From Microbacterium bovistercoris (GTDB taxonomy: Bacteria; Actinomycetota; Actinomycetes; Actinomycetales; Microbacteriaceae): a DNA stretch of 35,746 nt. Numbering within the stretch: position 1 is the first letter of the stretch; every line of letters begins with the position of its first letter. The notes under the pieces are model-generated. The model was given only the letters and a program-made list of their open reading frames with translations, was not told the DNA's origin and did not search any database. Of this stretch, positions 7,035-14,637 are shown piece after piece. Where the stretch lies: positions 1 through 35,746 of the forward strand of contig NZ_QUAB01000001.1 in NCBI RefSeq assembly GCF_003387575.1. Reading direction: 5' to 3'. The position numbers and the translations under genes are program-made.

Positions 7035-10000
7035 GTTCGGTCCTCCTGGTCATCGGATGCCGACGGCGCGGGCTCTCCACGCTCCCCGGCGGATGCGGCC
7101 TCGCGCTCCTCGGACGAGGCGGCTTCCTCGATCTGCGTGTCTTCCTCGATCTGCGTGTCTTCCTCGATCTGCGTGTCGGATCCCGCCACAGCGGGCACCA
7201 CGACACCGGTGCCCTCACCCGCGATGCTCGCCAGCTCCCGCGCCTCGGCGTCCGCCTGGGCGAGGGCGTCGCGCCGGCGGGAGATCACCACCGGCTCCTC
7301 GGGCGCCCGCCCGACGATCCGGGACTGCGCGCGAGCCGCGCGACGCGAGGCCCGGGTCGGGATGGACAACAGCAGCGCGACGATCACCGCGATCAGCTGC
7401 AGCAGCACGACGAGGCGCGCCGCAGCCTGCTGCGCGTCGTCGAGCCCTGGCCGGGCGGCGACGGACCCCTCGATGCGCCAGAGCACCCCCCGGTCCGTGC
7501 TGCCGGCCTTGACGAACCCGGTGCGCTGTTCGATCGAGGTCTGCGCGGCGCTGTGCAGGGCCTCTCCCTTGTCCGAGCCGCCGGGCGCGAGGAGTACGAA
7601 GGAGATGCCCCGGTCGGCGAGCGACTTCGCCGCGTCGTAGTCACGAGCCGAGAGCAGGTCAACCGCGAGCAGGGCGAGTCCGTCGTCACGCGGTTCGGTC
7701 GCCGTCGAGAGCAGCGTGGTCTGGGCGCCGAGGGTGCGCCCTGGTCCCCAGACGACGTCGGTCGCCAGTGCGCCGTCATCGCGGGGGGTGAGCACCAGCG
7801 TCCCGGCTTCGATGTCGGCTTCGGCCGCCACCAGCGCCGGCAGCGTCTGCGCCGCCGCGGCGCTCATCACCGCACGCTCCTGGTGCTCCGCGGTCAGCGC
7901 GGGGAGCGCGCACACCGCGAGTGCGAGACCCGCCAGGGTCGCGGCCGCCGAGCGCAGCCAGTGCAGCGTCAGCGCGGTGTCGAGGGCGACCAGAGCCGCA
8001 CCGACGAGACCGATCCAGGCGAGGCTCAGGCCGGACCCGGGCCAGATCGCGGCGCTGTCACCGTGGAAGAAGCTCACCACGACGCCCGCGACGAGGAACG
8101 ATGTGCCGATCCCGGTCACCGCGACGGCGAGGAGGACGATCCCTGCGCGCCACCGAGGGGCCACAGCGGCGATGAGCGCCAGGACCGCGAGCGGCGCGAG
8201 CAGCAGCGGCACCAGCGCCAGAGGAGCGCCGCCGACCGACGCCCAGCCGGCGAGGTCCATCGTCGGGAATCCTGTCGCGAGGGCGCCACGTCCCGCGGCA
8301 TCCGCCGTCGCCTGGGGTCCCTGCGGCCAGATCGAGCCGGGGTCCGCGAGCAGCGCGACTGCGGAGCCGTGCCTCAGCTGGGCCCAGACCAGTGGCGCGA
8401 ACATCGCGACCGCGGGGATCATGGTCCAGATCAGGCGCGCGGAGCCGTGGATGCGGCCGCGGAGGATGAAGAGGATCAGGGCGACAGCCCACAGTGCGAT
8501 GACGGCGGGGGCGATCGACGGCGCACAGGCCAGCGAAGCGGCGATCAGCAGCGATGCCGCGCCCGCGGCACCCCAGGAGCGATGCGCGACGACGGCGGCG
8601 TGCACGGCCCAGGGCAGCAGCAGATGCAGGATGACGGCTGCCGGACGACCCTGCACCAGAGCGGTCAGGAACGTGGGAGCGAGCGCCCAGGCGACGCCGC
8701 CCAGGATCCGCAGGCCGGAGCGATCCGTCACCCGCGTCGCCGCGAACCAGCCGCCCAGCACCGCCAGCGGCAGCGCGAGAAGCCAGAGCAGCACCATCGC
8801 GCGTGACGGCCACCCGGGCCAGAGCGACCCGAGCACGGCGATCACCGCCGCGAACGGGTCGGCGGGACCGACCGTGTGCGGGCCGAGGCCGCGAAGCCCC
8901 CACGCAGCATCCGCCCAGAGTGCCGACACGGTCTCGTGCAGCGGCAGCAGCGCGCCGCCGCCCATGCCCGGCCAGGCCAGGAGCGTCGTGAAGCTCGCGA
9001 CGCTCACGACCAGCGCGGCCAGCACCGCCCAGGCGCCGCCGCCCGAGAAGAAACGCAGTTCGCTGACCGCGCCGCCCTCGCTGCCGTAGCCGTCGTCGAG
9101 ATTGCGATGAAGCTCGCCCCTCGTGATGCGCAGCGGCGCGATGGCCGCCCAGCCCGCACTGCGCGTCGCGGCGATCGCCGCGCGCGACCGGGCGACGGCG
9201 CCGAAGCGGAGCATCTCGGTGAAGGCGGCGCCCCATTCGGCCGGTACGGATGCCGGCCGCTTGCCGATCAGATGTCCGGCTGAACGCCACAGTGCGAGCG
9301 GGAGGAGCGTGAGCCAGTGCAGCGGGACGGCCACGACCGGCGCATAGCTGAGACGGCGATGCAGCTGCGCGAGGCGAGTGGCCCACGCCCGCTGCGACTC
9401 GCGCTGCGGGAGCGCGGCGGGCCCATCCGGACGGACGGCCACCTGCGCCGGCGGCACGAGTACGACCCTTCTGCCGGCGAGGCGGGCGCGGACGCCGAGG
9501 TCGAGTCCTTCGTCGGCACCCGCGAGCGCGGGATCCGGACGCAACTCCTGCACGACATCCGCACGGACGAGCATTCCTCGGATGTCGGCGCTGAGGGCGT
9601 CCTCGGCACCGTCATGCTGCCCCTGATCCAGCTCCCCTGCGGCGAGTTCCACCGACCTGCCGAGCGAGGTCATGGTCACGCCGAGCGAGACGATCTCGTG
9701 GTGCTTCTCGTCGGTGAGCTTGGGAGCGGCGATGGCCGCGGACGGGGAGCGCTCCAGCGCTCCCGCAAGGAGTTCGAGGGCATCGGGCTCGGGGACGGTG
9801 TCCTGCGCGAGCAGCCAGACAGCGCGCCCTTCGGAGACGCGCGGGTACGCGGCTTGCAGGGCGTCCGCGTAGGAGAGCCCGGGGCGGGTCTCGACGACGC
9901 CTTCGACGATCGCGGGGAAGCCGTCGCCGCGGATGGCGGAGATGCTGCCCGTCACGACGATCGTGACCGCGTCGGGGACGAGGGTCTGGGCGCGCACCGC

Positions 10001-10078
10001 GTCGAGGGTGCGGGTCAGCTGGGTGCGCGCGGACTCACCGGAGCGCGTGACGACAAGGGCGTGAACTCGGGCTGGCAT
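7031..10078 (-). CDS. Giant GT2-family glycosyltransferase with polytopic membrane domain
   Basis: The product is 1015 aa. Residues 1 to about 230 look like a GT-A/GT2 fold (LVVTRSGES start, LLAQDTVPEPDALELL in the position of the nucleotide-binding acidic motif). About 12 or more hydrophobic segments follow between about residues 245 and 730. An extracytoplasmic stretch follows (about 735-890), then one further helix near 905 and a charged cytoplasmic tail with TQIEED repeats. The usual DDD/DxD at the sugar-nucleotide site is reduced to QDT, so metal-dependent chemistry is uncertain. The family sits next to whiB2 and DUF5719 in many actinobacteria; its acceptor is unknown. The ATG at 10078 follows TAGGCT by 9 nt and has no Shine-Dalgarno. 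Confidence 0.82.
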   Translation of the reverse strand: MPARVHALVVTRSGESARTQLTRTLDAVRAQTLVPDAVTIVVTGSISAIRGDGFPAIVEGVVETRPGLSYADALQAAYPRVSEGRAVWLLAQDTVPEPDALELLAGALERSPSAAIAAPKLTDEKHHEIVSLGVTMTSLGRSVELAAGELDQGQHDGAEDALSADIRGMLVRADVVQELRPDPALAGADEGLDLGVRARLAGRRVVLVPPAQVAVRPDGPAALPQRESQRAWATRLAQLHRRLSYAPVVAVPLHWLTLLPLALWRSAGHLIGKRPASVPAEWGAAFTEMLRFGAVARSRAAIAATRSAGWAAIAPLRITRGELHRNLDDGYGSEGGAVSELRFFSGGGAWAVLAALVVSVASFTTLLAWPGMGGGALLPLHETVSALWADAAWGLRGLGPHTVGPADPFAAVIAVLGSLWPGWPSRAMVLLWLLALPLAVLGGWFAATRVTDRSGLRILGGVAWALAPTFLTALVQGRPAAVILHLLLPWAVHAAVVAHRSWGAAGAASLLIAASLACAPSIAPAVIALWAVALILFILRGRIHGSARLIWTMIPAVAMFAPLVWAQLRHGSAVALLADPGSIWPQGPQATADAAGRGALATGFPTMDLAGWASVGGAPLALVPLLLAPLAVLALIAAVAPRWRAGIVLLAVAVTGIGTSFLVAGVVVSFFHGDSAAIWPGSGLSLAWIGLVGAALVALDTALTLHWLRSAAATLAGLALAVCALPALTAEHQERAVMSAAAAQTLPALVAAEADIEAGTLVLTPRDDGALATDVVWGPGRTLGAQTTLLSTATEPRDDGLALLAVDLLSARDYDAAKSLADRGISFVLLAPGGSDKGEALHSAAQTSIEQRTGFVKAGSTDRGVLWRIEGSVAARPGLDDAQQAAARLVVLLQLIAVIVALLLSIPTRASRRAARAQSRIVGRAPEEPVVISRRRDALAQADAEARELASIAGEGTGVVVPAVAGSDTQIEEDTQIEEDTQIEEAASSEEREAASAGERGEPAPSASDDQEDRT
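7123..7176 (-). repeat. Three perfect 18-bp tandem repeats in the GT2 C-terminal tail
   Basis: CTTCCTCGATCTGCGTGT occurs three times without gaps or mismatches (7123, 7141, 7159). It is in frame and encodes repeated TQIEED near the C terminus. Perfect identity suggests recent expansion, so copy number may vary between strains. Confidence 0.95.
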
Positions 10079-10087
10079 GACGTGGCC

Positions 10088-10093
10088 AGCCTA
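10088..10093 (-). promoter_or_regulatory. Near-leaderless -10 element for the giant GT2 gene
   Basis: TAGGCT on the minus strand, 9 nt before the ATG at 10078, with no Shine-Dalgarno between. It would give the GT2-DUF5719 pair a promoter separate from whiB2. Confidence 0.45.
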
Positions 10094-10133
10094 GGCAGAC
10101 CGCAGTCGGTGCGCGGTGAGCGCACCCGGCGCG

Positions 10134-10164
10134 CCCCGAGAAGCGGGGTCCGCCGGGAGCGGAC
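10134..10164 (-). terminator. Two adjacent hairpins after the whiB gene
   Basis: CCCCG-N5-CGGGG (10134-10148) abuts GTCCGC-N5-GCGGAC (10148-10164), immediately past the whiB stop. There is no clear T-tract, so this is a possible rather than proven terminator. Confidence 0.35.
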
Positions 10165-10479
10165 TCAGCCGGCGCGACGCTTGAGCTTGCGCCGCTCGCG
10201 CTCGGACAGACCGCCCCAGATGCCGAAGCGCTCGTCGTTGTTCAGTGCGTACTCCAGGCACTCGTCGCGGACATCGCAGGAGCTGCAGATGCGCTTGGCG
10301 TCGCGAGTGGAGCCGCCCTTCTCGGGGAAGAACGCCTCCGGGTCGACCTGCGCGCAGAGTGCGTCGGCCTGCCATGCGAGTGCGTTGTCATCCTCTTCCG
10401 GTTGCCTGACCCCCGGAACGCCGAGATCGACCGGATCGACGTACCAGTTGTCGGGAACGTCCGAACGGTAACCCGTCAT
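10165..10479 (-). CDS. whiB2: WhiB-family transcriptional regulator (WhiB2/WhmD type)
   Basis: The product is 104 aa. It has the four cluster-ligating cysteines in WhiB spacing (ALCAQ, then ICSSCDVRDECLEYAL: C-x2-C-x5-C), the turn FGIWGGLSERER and a basic C-terminal tail RRKLKRRAG. These mark a WhiB protein that binds a [4Fe-4S] cluster and contacts the primary sigma factor. WhiB2/WhmD is needed for septation in mycobacteria, and the neighbourhood (manA, DUF3499, metallopeptidase-fold gene) matches that orthologue, so the WhiB2 assignment relies on synteny. I use the ATG at 10479 because GGGAGA lies 5 nt upstream; an in-frame upstream extension runs across the promoter and is not protein-like. 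Confidence 0.93.
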   Translation of the reverse strand: MTGYRSDVPDNWYVDPVDLGVPGVRQPEEDDNALAWQADALCAQVDPEAFFPEKGGSTRDAKRICSSCDVRDECLEYALNNDERFGIWGGLSERERRKLKRRAG

Positions 10480-10528
10480 CTCGATCTCCCAACCCTTTGC
10501 TTTGCCCCCCTCGGGCCGTGCACTAGTA

Positions 10529-10557
10529 ATTACACCCGTGTCATTCGGTCGGGTCAA
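10529..10557 (-). promoter_or_regulatory. Strong primary-sigma promoter of whiB
   Basis: On the minus strand TTGACC (10557-10552), a 17-nt spacer and TGTAAT (10534-10529) match both consensus hexamers at five of six positions. Transcription would start near 10522 and give a leader of about 43 nt. It is the best consensus promoter in the window. A second possible -10, TACGAT, lies at 10570-10565. Confidence 0.7.
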
Positions 10558-10620
10558 GTCGCGGATCGTAAACCCTCAACTCGCTCTTGAAGGTTCATTG
10601 ACATCCGATCGGCGTGTCGC

Positions 10621-10649
10621 GCCGGCGTGTCGCGGCCGCGTCCGCCGGC
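10621..10649 (-). terminator. Hairpin immediately after manA
   Basis: GCCGGCG (10621-10627) pairs with CGCCGGC (10643-10649) directly downstream of the manA stop. No U-tract follows, so termination is only possible. A 12-bp direct repeat CGGCGTGTCGCG (10610 and 10623) overlaps it. Confidence 0.35.
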
Positions 10650-11771
10650 TCAGCCGATCGCGCCGGGCTCCGCCACGAACACCTCGCCGGTACCGCCGAG
10701 CACCAGGCGGCGCTCCTCAGCCGAGGCGAAGACCGCAGTGCCCACGGGGATGTCGACGGCGTCGCCGTCCGCCCCGCGTACGGTGACTTCACCCGCGGTC
10801 GCGAGCACCATCGTGGACCCGCGCACCTCGACAGGGACGTCGATGCCGCCGAGCTCGACGCGGCGCAGCGAGAAGTCCGCGACGGGAACCTCGTAGGCCG
10901 CGACCGCCCCCTCGTCGGGGCGGAGCACGGGCACGTCCCCCGGAGTGGTGTCCAGGATCGCCAGCAGTTCGGCCACGTCGATGTGCTTGGGTGTGAGTCC
11001 TCCGCGCAGCACGTTGTCGCTCGCAGCCATGATCTCGACGCCCAGGCCCGCGACGTACGCGTGCAGCAGGCCCGCACGAAGGAACACCCCCTCGCCGCGC
11101 GAGAGCACCACGACGTTCATGAGCAGGGCGACGACGACGCCGGGGTCTCCCGGATAGCGATCTGCGACGGATCGGACGACCCGCAACTCGGTGGCGAACT
11201 CCTCGGACTCTGCCGCGCCGAGCGCGGCGATCACGTCATCGACCTCGGCCTGCGCGTCACCGGACAGCAGCCATCCGATGGCGTCGCGAAGCACGTCGCC
11301 GTCGCCGTCCAGCCTCGCGCGCAGCGCCTGCACACCGGCGCTGTCGCCGAAAGCCTCGAGCAGGCGCAGCGTGGCATCCGCCGGGCGCAGGCCGGCGAGC
11401 GCCTCGAACCGATCGCTCAGCACGACGATCAGCTCCGGCTTGTGGTTGTCGTCGCGGTAGTTCCGCCGCGGATCGTCGGCAGGCAGCCCCGCCTCGAGGG
11501 CGAAGCCCGCTCGTGCCTGCTCCTTGGTGGGGTGCACCTGGATCGACAGCGGGTCGGCGGCAGCGAGCAGCTTGAGGAGGTACGGCAGCGATCCGCCGGT
11601 CACGGCGTCCAGCGTGCGCCCGTCGGCGAGATCCGCCGGGTCGCCGGGGTGGTCTCCGAACCACACCTCCGCCTCGGGCCCGGCAGAGGGAGCGCGCCCC
11701 TCGAGCTCGGCCAGCAGCGAGGTGGATCCCCAGGCGTAGTCACGCGGCACGTTCGTCAGTCGCATCAGCAT
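10650..11771 (-). CDS. manA: Mannose-6-phosphate isomerase, class I
   Basis: The product is 373 aa, a usual length for type I phosphomannose isomerase, which interconverts fructose-6-phosphate and mannose-6-phosphate for GDP-mannose and mannosyl-glycan synthesis in the cytoplasm. Zinc-site motifs are visible: IQVHPTKEQA, DDNHKPELIV and the LLHAYVAGLGVEIMAASDN block that also holds the conserved N-x-R segment (NVLRGGLTPKHID). The ATG at 11771 is chosen because TACCCT lies exactly 7 nt upstream with no Shine-Dalgarno; a second ATG two codons downstream (11765) is the alternative. In actinobacteria manA often lies close to whiB2, as here. Confidence 0.95.
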   Translation of the reverse strand: MLMRLTNVPRDYAWGSTSLLAELEGRAPSAGPEAEVWFGDHPGDPADLADGRTLDAVTGGSLPYLLKLLAAADPLSIQVHPTKEQARAGFALEAGLPADDPRRNYRDDNHKPELIVVLSDRFEALAGLRPADATLRLLEAFGDSAGVQALRARLDGDGDVLRDAIGWLLSGDAQAEVDDVIAALGAAESEEFATELRVVRSVADRYPGDPGVVVALLMNVVVLSRGEGVFLRAGLLHAYVAGLGVEIMAASDNVLRGGLTPKHIDVAELLAILDTTPGDVPVLRPDEGAVAAYEVPVADFSLRRVELGGIDVPVEVRGSTMVLATAGEVTVRGADGDAVDIPVGTAVFASAEERRLVLGGTGEVFVAEPGAIG

Positions 11772-11778
11772 GATCACC

Positions 11779-11784
11779 AGGGTA
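11779..11784 (-). promoter_or_regulatory. Leaderless -10 element for manA
   Basis: TACCCT on the minus strand ends 7 nt before the ATG at 11771. It is part of an 89-bp divergent promoter region shared with the polysaccharide operon. Confidence 0.5.
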
Positions 11785-11846
11785 GGGCGACACGGGCGGA
11801 TGCCGCGCCGCACCGCCTCCACAGGGCTTCATGGGGCTCTCCGCGG

Positions 11847-11852
11847 TAGCCT
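11847..11852 (+). promoter_or_regulatory. Leaderless -10 element for the polysaccharide operon
   Basis: TAGCCT ends 8 nt before the ATG at 11861 (spacer GAAACGCG). No Shine-Dalgarno is present. Confidence 0.55.
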
Positions 11853-11860
11853 GAAACGCG

Positions 11861-13279
11861 ATGGCCCAGTTGAGCAAGCACCCCGCGTCACCGGCACCGA
11901 CGGCTCCCGAGCGGGAGTCCACCGGGCACCTCATGTTGCGCGGGTACATCGTGCTCACGCTCTTCGCGACCCTCGCGCACACCGCGGTGTTCAACCTGCT
12001 CGGCTCGACCGGCGCCGTCATCGCGATGACGCTGCTCACCGCGGGCATCCTGGCCATCTGGATCCCGGCGATCGCGCACCAGCGTCCCGCGCGCTTCCCC
12101 TGGCGCAGACTCCCGTGGGTGGCGCTGGCGTACGGGGCCTTCGCCCTGCTGTCCGTCTTCTGGTCACAATGGCCCAGCGCCACGCTGATCACCTGGGCGC
12201 TGTGGGTCGCGGTCACCGTGAACGCGCTGTTTGCCGCGACGATGCTCACCTGGCAGGAGCTCGTGCGCGCGCTCTCCAGTGCGTTGAAATGGATCCTCGG
12301 GCTCTCGCTCGCGATCGAGCTGTGGGTGGCCCTCGTGCTGCAGCATCCGATCCTGCCGAACTTCGCGGACGTCCCCGAAGGGAAGATCGACCCGCACATC
12401 TACTGGGTGCGCGGCAACTTCTTCAACGACGGACGCATCCAGGGCATCGTCGGCAACGCGCACACGCTCTCGATGATGTGCCTGCTCGCGCTGATGGTCT
12501 TCGGCGTGCTGTTCGCGGCCCGAGTGCGCCGGCGCGGCGCGCTCATCGGCTGGTCCGTCGTCGCGCTGATCCTGCTGTACAAGGCGGCCTCGGCCACGAG
12601 CGTGCTCTGCGGCGTCGCGGCGGGAGTGGTGCTGGTGATCGCCCTGCTGATGCGCAGCGCGAACCGCCCGGCGCAGCGCACGGCCGTCTACTCCGGATCG
12701 GCGCTCGTCGTCGTCGCCGGCGTCGCCGGCGGATTCATCCTGCGCGACCAGGTGCTGGCCGCGTTCGGCAAGGATTCCGACATGACCGGACGATTCGAGA
12801 TCTGGGCGAAGGTCTGGGAGCGCGCCGTCGCGCACCCGATCATCGGAAACGGCTACTCCTCCCCGTGGGTGCCCTGGGATCCCGGTTTCGCCGGATGGAT
12901 CGTCGACCACAAGCTCACGGTCTTCCACGCCCACAACATGTGGCTGGACGTGTTCTTCCAACTCGGCATCGTGGGAGTGCTGCTGATGGCGACCGCCTGG
13001 GCCGCGCTCGCCTGGCGGGCCTGGTTCTTCGCCGTGGATCGCCCGCGCTGGGACCTCGACGCGAAGCGTCCCTACTCGCCGCTGTCGCTGCTGCCCACGA
13101 TGGTCGTCGCCGCGCTGCTGGTGGAGGGGCTCGCGGAGTCCGCCCCGATCCTGCTGTGGGGCTGGATGCTGCTGGTGATGTTCTCGTTCAAGATCAAGTC
13201 CGTGCCGCTCGTCGGCGTCGGGCTGGACGAGCGATCCTCCGTGCTCGCGCACGGTGAGCAGGCACGACAGGTGCCATGA
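11861..13279 (+). CDS. O-antigen ligase/polymerase (WaaL/Wzy-like) membrane protein 1
   Basis: The product is 472 aa with about 10-12 membrane helices and a large extracytoplasmic loop in the C-terminal half. The loop carries GNGYSSPWVPWDPGF and ends VFHAHNMWLDVFFQLGIVGV, matching the H-N-x-(W/Y)-L-D pattern of the Wzy_C/O-antigen ligase family. Members either polymerise lipid-linked repeat units or transfer a finished glycan to an acceptor on the outer face of the membrane; sequence alone cannot choose. It overlaps the next, related gene by four bases (ATGA), so the two are co-translated. Confidence 0.85.
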   Translation: MAQLSKHPASPAPTAPERESTGHLMLRGYIVLTLFATLAHTAVFNLLGSTGAVIAMTLLTAGILAIWIPAIAHQRPARFPWRRLPWVALAYGAFALLSVFWSQWPSATLITWALWVAVTVNALFAATMLTWQELVRALSSALKWILGLSLAIELWVALVLQHPILPNFADVPEGKIDPHIYWVRGNFFNDGRIQGIVGNAHTLSMMCLLALMVFGVLFAARVRRRGALIGWSVVALILLYKAASATSVLCGVAAGVVLVIALLMRSANRPAQRTAVYSGSALVVVAGVAGGFILRDQVLAAFGKDSDMTGRFEIWAKVWERAVAHPIIGNGYSSPWVPWDPGFAGWIVDHKLTVFHAHNMWLDVFFQLGIVGVLLMATAWAALAWRAWFFAVDRPRWDLDAKRPYSPLSLLPTMVVAALLVEGLAESAPILLWGWMLLVMFSFKIKSVPLVGVGLDERSSVLAHGEQARQVP

Positions 13280-14571
13280 CAGATCTCCGGCATCCGCTGC
13301 ATCTGCTCGCGTCGGCCGAGTTCGCGAGGGCGTACACGATCGCGGTGCTCATCGCCGTGTTCGGCTCGTTCGCGATCGAACGGCTCTCGTCGCCGCTGAC
13401 CCTCGCCACCGTCATCGTCGTCCTGGCCCTGATCGGCGTGGCCGTGCTGTTCGCCCGCAGAGACGAGCTGAGCCTGCTGCGCCTGGCGCCGACGTCGCTT
13501 CTGGGCTTCCTGGCGCTTGCGCTGCTCAGCGTGGTCTGGAGTACCGACCGATCCGACACCCTGGCCGGCTGGGCGTCTCTGCTGGGCTACGCGGTCCTCG
13601 CGATCACCGTGGGCCATGTACGCGACACGCTGCAGACCGTTCGTGCCATCGGCGACACACTGCGCTGGCTGCTCATCGTCTCGCTGTCGCTCGAGGTGCT
13701 CTCCGGGATCCTGCTCGACGTGCCGTTCAAGCGCCTCGGGATCGAGGGCGCCCTCGCTGCGGGCGGACCCATCCAGGGCATCTTCGGCACGCGCAACATG
13801 CTCGGCTTCGTCGCGGTGATCGCACTCATCACGTTCGTGATCGAGTGGCGCACGAGGTCGGTCTCCACCCCTGTCGCCGTGGGCTCTGTGGCGCTGGGCG
13901 CGTTCCTCGCGCTGCTCTCGGCCTCGCCGACCGTCGTCGTCCTCGCCGCCGGCGTCGGTGTCGCGAGCCTCGCCCTCATGATCGTTCGGCATGCCCCCGC
14001 TGAACGCCGCAACATGGTGCAGTGGGCGCTCGGCGCGGTCGTCGTGATCGGATTGACTGCGGCATTCGCGCTGCGTCACCAGATCATCCGCGTGCTCGAC
14101 GCCGGATCGGATTTCTCGATGCGCGCAGACCTGTGGAACACGATCCTCGACTTCGTGCCGGACAACGCGATCCTCGGCCACGGCTGGGTCGGTGCCTGGC
14201 ACGAGTCGGAATTCCCGTACATCTACATCAACATCCTGCTCGACCAGCACCACCAGAGCGCGCTGAACGCGTACTTCGATGTGCTGCTGCAGCTCGGGTG
14301 GGCGGGGCTGCTGCTGTTCCTGGTGCTCGGCGGCGTGGCGATCGTGCGGTCCTGGCTGGTGGCAAGCGTACGACGGTCCGTCGTCTACGCCTGGACGCCG
14401 CTGGTGCTGGTGACCCTCGCGATCGACTCGATGTTCGAGAGCTTCACGCTGGTCGGCGCCGGGTGGTTCATGCTCGTGCTGTGCGCGCTGCGCGCCGGGC
14501 AGTCCCGATCGTGGCGCGAGAGCATCGACGCCGCGCACACGGGGACGATGCCGACACTGCCTGTGAAGTGA
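13276..14571 (+). CDS. O-antigen ligase/polymerase (WaaL/Wzy-like) membrane protein 2
   Basis: The product is 431 aa with the same topology as its upstream neighbour. The motifs ILGHGWVGAWHE and HHQSALNAYFDVLLQLGWAGL replace the GNGY/HAHNMW motifs of the first protein, so the two are diverged paralogues rather than a recent duplication. GGPIQGIFGTRNMLGFVAV corresponds to the GxxxNxN-like segment of the family. AGGTG lies just upstream of the ATG, within the end of the previous gene. Tandem pairs may act as polymerase plus ligase, or serve two different glycans. Both ideas are inference. Confidence 0.85.
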   Translation: MTDLRHPLHLLASAEFARAYTIAVLIAVFGSFAIERLSSPLTLATVIVVLALIGVAVLFARRDELSLLRLAPTSLLGFLALALLSVVWSTDRSDTLAGWASLLGYAVLAITVGHVRDTLQTVRAIGDTLRWLLIVSLSLEVLSGILLDVPFKRLGIEGALAAGGPIQGIFGTRNMLGFVAVIALITFVIEWRTRSVSTPVAVGSVALGAFLALLSASPTVVVLAAGVGVASLALMIVRHAPAERRNMVQWALGAVVVIGLTAAFALRHQIIRVLDAGSDFSMRADLWNTILDFVPDNAILGHGWVGAWHESEFPYIYINILLDQHHQSALNAYFDVLLQLGWAGLLLFLVLGGVAIVRSWLVASVRRSVVYAWTPLVLVTLAIDSMFESFTLVGAGWFMLVLCALRAGQSRSWRESIDAAHTGTMPTLPVK

Positions 14572-14623
14572 GTGCTGCAGCGGATGTCCGCGCGGTCGCC
14601 CGGCCTTCACAGGGCGTGCCCGG

Positions 14624-14629
14624 TAGGCT
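14624..14629 (+). promoter_or_regulatory. Leaderless -10 element for the GlfT2-like gene
   Basis: TAGGCT ends 8 nt before the GTG at 14638 (spacer TGTCCCCC). It lies downstream of the stop of the second ligase-like gene and gives the galactofuranosyltransferase pair its own promoter. Confidence 0.55.
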
Positions 14630-14637
14630 TGTCCCCC

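Noticed and set aside
7123..7176. Short tandem repeats as a possible CRISPR array
   Set aside because: There are no spacers; the 18-bp units are contiguous, in frame and part of a protein tail.
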